Shown: piece by piece, positions 60,043 through 64,000 of the stretch
Layout: each line of letters starts with the position of its first letter
Numbering within the stretch: position 1 is the stretch's first letter
Assembly: GCA_963932465.1 (NCBI GenBank)
Contig: OZ010792.1
Coordinates: 110,106,935 to 110,170,934, forward strand
Direction of reading: 5' to 3'
Origin: Maratus speciosus
Taxonomy: Eukaryota > Arthropoda > Arachnida > Araneae > Salticidae
Length of the DNA: 64,000 nucleotides
Made by a program: the position numbers and the translations under genes
Notes under the pieces: generated by a model
What the model was told of the DNA's origin: nothing
What the model saw: the letters and a program-made list of their open reading frames with translations, nothing else
The model's database searches: none

Positions 60043-61328
60043 TTTGGTCTAGGAATTAATTTGTGCGGTTTTTAATAAAAAATTAAAGCTTTATTTCAAA
60101 AGCAAAATACATAAATACGTTAACAAAAATATTGTCCATCACTACCCACTACTTTTTCCCATCTTTCAGGCAATTTACGAATTCCGTGTCGAAAGAAGTC
60201 CTCACTTTTCGAAGCAATCCAATCAGAGATCCATTTTTCTATATTTTCTGAAGAAGTGAACCGCTGTCCAATCAAATCGTTATCCATGCAATCAAACAAG
60301 TAGTAGTCTGAAGGAGCAATGTCTGGTAAATACAGCGGGTGAGGTAACACTTCCCATCCGACATTCTCCAAATATGTTTTGACCAGTTTTGCGACATGTG
60401 GTTTGGCATTATCATGTTGAAAAATAAATTTATTATGTCTGTTATCCCATTCTGGTCGTTTTCTGGCCAGAGCTTGTTTCAAACGCATCAACTGAAGTCA
60501 ATAACGTTCTCCATTAATAGTTTCACCAGATTTCAGAAGCTCATAGTACAACACACCTTTCATATCCCACCATATACACAGCATAACCTTTGCACAGTGA
60601 ATATTTCGTTTCGGTTGTGATGGACCTGATTTACCTGGCATTACCCAGGCTTTTTTTTGTTCAGGATTCTCGTAAAAAATCCATTTTTCGTCACCAGTAA
60701 CAATCGGATGCAAAAATCCCTTATTTTTCTGTCTTTGAAGCAGCATTTCGCAAACGGTTTTTCTTCTTTCAACGTCTCTTTCTTTCAATTTATATGGAAC
60801 CCAATGTGACATCTTTTGAATCATTCCCATTGCCTTGAGGAGTTTGGAAACTGTTGTTTGATCAACCTCTAATGATTTTGCAAGTTCTTCCTGCGTTTGA
60901 CACGAATCCTGATCGAGCAATGCTGTCAATTCTTCATCTTCAAATTTTTTTGGCTGTCCAGGTAGTGCTTGTTCTTCCAAGCCGTAATCACCACTTTTAA
61001 ACCGTGCAAACCACTTCTGACACGTTCGTTCAGCTAGAGCATGGTCACCATAAACTTCCACCAAAATACGATGACTTTCGGTAGCACTTTTCTTCATGTT
61101 AAAGTAATGAATAAGAACCTCCTGCAAAAACACTTTATCAGGCACAAAATTTGACATTTTCAGTTGGGTAAAAATTGTTGTTGTTTACGCTTAAACCAAA
61201 TGGCATATACTAAACTGGATGTGCAATAACAGTAGTTTTAAATTCATGTTGGAACAAACGAAACTACGGGACAATACGCTAGTTACGCCATCTTTTGTAA
61301 AATCGCACAAATTAATTCCTAGACCAAA
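60043..61328 (-). mobile_element. Near-intact mariner transposon
   Basis: 1286 bp with inverted ends TTTGGTCTAGGAATTAATTT that match without difference for about 25 bases, flanked by TA (60041-60042 and 61329-61330). It has the size and layout of a classic mariner, with one transposase gene on the minus strand. The only lesion seen is one TGA codon. Confidence 0.96.
60120..61157 (-). pseudogene. mariner transposase with one in-frame TGA
   Basis: Cut-and-paste transposase of about 345 codons. An N-terminal helix-turn-helix pair (residues 5-110, with CQKWFARFKSGDYGLEEQAL) precedes the catalytic core. TGDEKWI gives Asp156. After the TGA at 60498-60500, QHDNAKPH gives the second Asp and APSDYYLF the third, with 34 residues between them (DD34D). 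All parts lie in one frame. The methionine at 61157 matches usual mariner starts. Inactive as written unless the TGA is read through. Confidence 0.95.
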
Positions 61329-61869
61329 TACTAAAAGCATTCATGAAAAATTATCAATGCAAGTCTCATCAGAATCTGTTGATTGGACTTATTGAAAAGA
61401 CTGATCGTTCATAGTAATTGGGTTCGCTTGATTCTAGAACTTTCATCTATAATTCTACAATCAAGCAACCTAACAACCAAGCAACAGCAAATGATATGTG
61501 CTTTATACTAAAACATTCACTGAAAAATTAACTTACCGATCAAGTTCCATCGAAATCCACTTAGCAGAATCTTTTAAACTGGAAAATATACCGAAACCTT
61601 CCCTAAAGATGATCTAATTAACAGTTTAAATCCCATAAAAATTCATTCAGTAGAACCCTATTTTGAAAGATTTGCTTTTTTTAAAAGCAAATCTTTCAAA
61701 ATTCGGTTCATCTGATTTAGAACTTTCTCCTTAATTATTTAACTAAGCAACGTAGAACGTTATGTTTTATACTAACATGTTTTCTGAAAAATTATCTAAC
61801 TAACAATGTAAGTCTCATCAAAATCTATTCAGCAGAACTCAAGATATAAGGGGCTGGAATGAAAACTGC
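61329..61869. other. Sequence right of the mariner, possibly Helitron body
   Basis: No coding signal. An AAAGATTTGCTTTT palindrome with arms of about 18 bases lies at 61668-61702. Three loosely repeated sentences (for example TTATACTAAAACATTCACTG and TTATACTAACATGTTTTCTG) mark old internal duplications. Confidence 0.45.
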
Positions 61870-63293
61870 AAATCTTTTGTCAAAATTTGCGGTTCTTTAC
61901 CGATCTTTTGTCAAAATATACGGTTCTTTCGCGATCTTTTGACGAAATATACATTTATTTCGCCTTCCTTTTGAGAAAATTTGCGGTTATTTCGCCCCTT
62001 TTGAGGAAATTTGCGGTTATTTCGCCCCTTTTGATGAAATTTGCGGTTGTTTCGCGATCTTTTGGGCAAAATTTGTGGTTATTTCGCAATCATTTGACGA
62101 AATTTGAGAGTTATTTTCGTGTTCCTTTGATGAAAGTAGTGGTTATTTCACCACTTTAGACGAAATTTGCTGTTGTTTCGTGATCTTTTGATAAAATTTG
62201 CGGTTGTTTCGCGATCATTTGACGAAATTTGAGTTTTTTTCACATTCCTTTGATGAAAATCGTGGTTATTTCACCCCTTTAGACGAAATTTGTGGTTGTT
62301 TCGTGATCTTTTGACGAAATTCGTGGTTGTTTCGTGATCTTTTGACGAAATTTGAGAGTTTTTTTCACATTCCTTTGATGAAAATTGTGGTTATTTCACC
62401 TCTTTAGACGAAATTTGTGGTTGTTTCGTGATCTTTTGACAAAATTTGCGGTTGTTTCGCGATCATTTGACGAAATTTGAGAGTTTTTTTCACATTCCTT
62501 TGATGAAAATCGTGGTTATTTTACCCCTTTAGACGAAATTTGTGGTTGTTTCGTGATCTTTTGACAAAATTTGCGGTTGTTTCGCGATCATTTGACGAAA
62601 TTTGAGAGTTTTTTTCACATTCCTTTGATGAAAATCGTGGTTATTTTACCCCTTTAGACGAAATTTGTGGTTGTTTCGTGATCTTTTGACAAAATTCGTG
62701 GTTGTTTCGTGATCATTTGACGAAATTCGTGGTTGTTTCGTGATCTTTTGACAAAATTCGTGGTGGTTTCGCGATCTTTCGTCGAAATTTGCGGTTGTTT
62801 CGCGATCTTTCGTCAAAATTCGCGGTTTCGCGATCTTTCGTCGAAATTCGCGGTTGTTTTGCAATCTTTTGTCGCAATTTGCAGTTCTTTTGCAATCTTT
62901 TGTCAAAATTTGTGGTTCTTTTGCAATCTTTTGTCAAAATTTGCAGTTTGTTTGTGATCTTTTGTCAAAATTTGCAGTTCTTTTGCGATCCTTTGTCAAA
63001 ATTTGCAGTTCTTTTGCGATCCTTTGTCAAAATTTGCAGTTCTTTTGCGATCCTTTGTCAAAATTTGCAGTTCTTTTGCGATCCTTTGTCAAAATTTGCA
63101 GTTCTTTTGCGATCCTTTGTCAAAATATGCGGTTGTTTCACGATCTTTTGATGAAATATGCGTTTATTTTGCGATCTTTTGACGAAATATGCGTTCATTT
63201 CGCGATCTTTTGACGAAATTGCAGTTATTTTGCGATCTTGTGACAAAATTCGCATTTTTTCCGTAATTCTTGTACAAAATTCGCTGTATTTTT
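61870..63293. repeat. Large ~31-bp satellite with 125-bp higher-order unit
   Basis: About 45 inverted units. At the right (62930-63130) TGCAGTTCTTTTGCGATCCT followed by TTGTCAAAATT repeats at exactly 31 bp. In the middle a four-unit higher-order repeat marked by TTTGAGAGTTTTTTTCACAT recurs at about 62231, 62354, 62479 and 62604 (periods 123, 125, 125). The long open frames on both strands are artefacts. Confidence 0.93.
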
Positions 63294-63389
63294 ATGTCCG
63301 AATTTTCAGATTGATGAGGGTGATTTTTTTTAAATTTTCGGAACCGAATGCCTTAATTGTTCGGAAAATTCAGAACAGAATCACCCCTG
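63294..63389. repeat. Conserved module at the satellite edge
   Basis: TGTCCGAATTTTCAGATTGA through TTCGGAACCGAATGCCTT to CAGAACAGAATCACCCC. It is the fullest copy of the module shared by four arrays. Confidence 0.85.
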
Positions 63390-64000
63390 ATATATGGTAC
63401 ATATTATTCCAAGATCGATTTTGTGAAGGTCACCATATGGATCTTTTTATTTGTAGTGAAATTTTTCTATCTCAAGGAATTACGGAATTTGTTGTTAAAA
63501 TCGAAATCAATTGTATATGTTTTTGCAAAATTTCCCCCGATCCTAGATCGCTGGATCGGACATATTCTGCACCCCTGGGTATTACTTGTTTGTGTAATAT
63601 ATACATGTGCTTTTTCACCCCATTTCATTGGTGCTAATTCTTTCAAACAGCTGTAGATACAAATGCAATTTAGAGCTGTCAAACCACTTTCTTATTTAAT
63701 AGATTAGCCTGTCAGATTTTTTTTTACATTGCATCACCATCGTTTATCCATTTAAAAATAAGTCTCATAATAAGCTATTAATGTGTACTTTTTTTGATGG
63801 CACAATCCTGTAATCCTTAAAATATTTCATCATACCCTTTTCTTTTTTCAAAGGTCTCATGCCTTTATTATTTGTTTTTTCAAAGTGAGAGAAAAATAAA
63901 AATGTAGCAGTAATCTTGTATGTTCCTGCGCAAAAAATATTTCCTATCCACAAAATAAATGAATCTGGAATGTATTCATTGTGGTGTGACATACAGAGCT
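63390..64000. other. TFG: Unassigned intron sequence at the window edge
   Basis: No gene supported. Open frames of 71 to 99 codons on both strands around 63357-63682 overlap one another and lack recognisable domains. Confidence 0.45.

Larger units (their letters stand above)
56411..64000 (+). other. TFG: TFG intron 4, incomplete
   Basis: At least 7.6 kb. I found no further TFG coding exon. The contents are a 2-kb inverted repeat, a small hAT relic, a mariner inside possible Helitron sequence, the large satellite, and unassigned sequence at both ends. Confidence 0.7.

Noticed and set aside
62646..63213. Long repetitive open frames on both strands (up to 120 codons)
   Set aside because: A 31-bp unit shifts frame each turn and happens to lack stops. 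Frames open on both strands across the same DNA are a repeat artefact.
61870..63293. CRISPR array
   Set aside because: Units are contiguous 31-bp satellite copies without unique spacers, there are no cas genes, and the context is eukaryotic.

Overview
The window is animal nuclear DNA: AT-rich, intron-split, and mostly transposable elements. The only clear host gene is TFG (TRK-fused gene, an endoplasmic reticulum exit-site protein), seen as four coding exons on the + strand (27421-27649, 32076-32159, 56022-56168, 56288-56410). Exon phases agree throughout, and the later exons must lie past position 64000. The ~150-bp repeats carrying AGGTGGCGCT, the copia elements primed by a half initiator-tRNA, and the many hAT families suggest an arthropod, perhaps an orb-weaving spider. 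That species guess is inference from memory. I saw no rRNA, tRNA or CRISPR.

Region by region. 1-17126 (mostly - strand) is a broken transposase-derived gene of the KIAA1586-like/hAT type. It is split by a hAT6-like element (120-10226) whose internal ~30-bp satellite was hit by a young copia retrotransposon (591-9208, TSD ATTTT), whose 5' LTR was in turn hit by a pogo/Tigger-type MITE (8731-9072, TA target). That makes four nested levels. 17135-27000 is stacked non-autonomous DNA transposons, a Helitron-like 3' end at 23199-23232, and a 1.7-kb hAT with a decayed transposase (25199-26917). From 27406 on, TFG is stretched by its intron contents. Intron 1 (4.4 kb) holds nested hATs. Intron 2 (23.9 kb) holds hATs, tandem repeats, MITEs, a Tc1-like relic, a second older copia element with two hATs in its 5' LTR, and satellite blocks. 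Intron 3 is only 119 bp. Intron 4 holds a 2-kb inverted repeat, a near-intact mariner (60043-61328) and a large satellite with a 125-bp higher-order unit.

The main structural observation is that the 31-bp 'CGAATTTCGTCAAAAGATCG' satellite is not an ordinary free-standing satellite. It occurs inside at least three TIR elements. At four loci one edge of the array is joined to the same conserved ~60-95-bp module ending GGAACAGAATCAC. This suggests the array travels as part of, or as, a mobile element. A second observation is a 12-bp motif, TGAGGGAATGAT, repeated at similar 150-200-bp spacing in two separate regions, one of them inside a TIR element with TA flanks. A third is that the two youngest autonomous-type elements (copia and mariner) are interrupted only by in-frame TGA codons.
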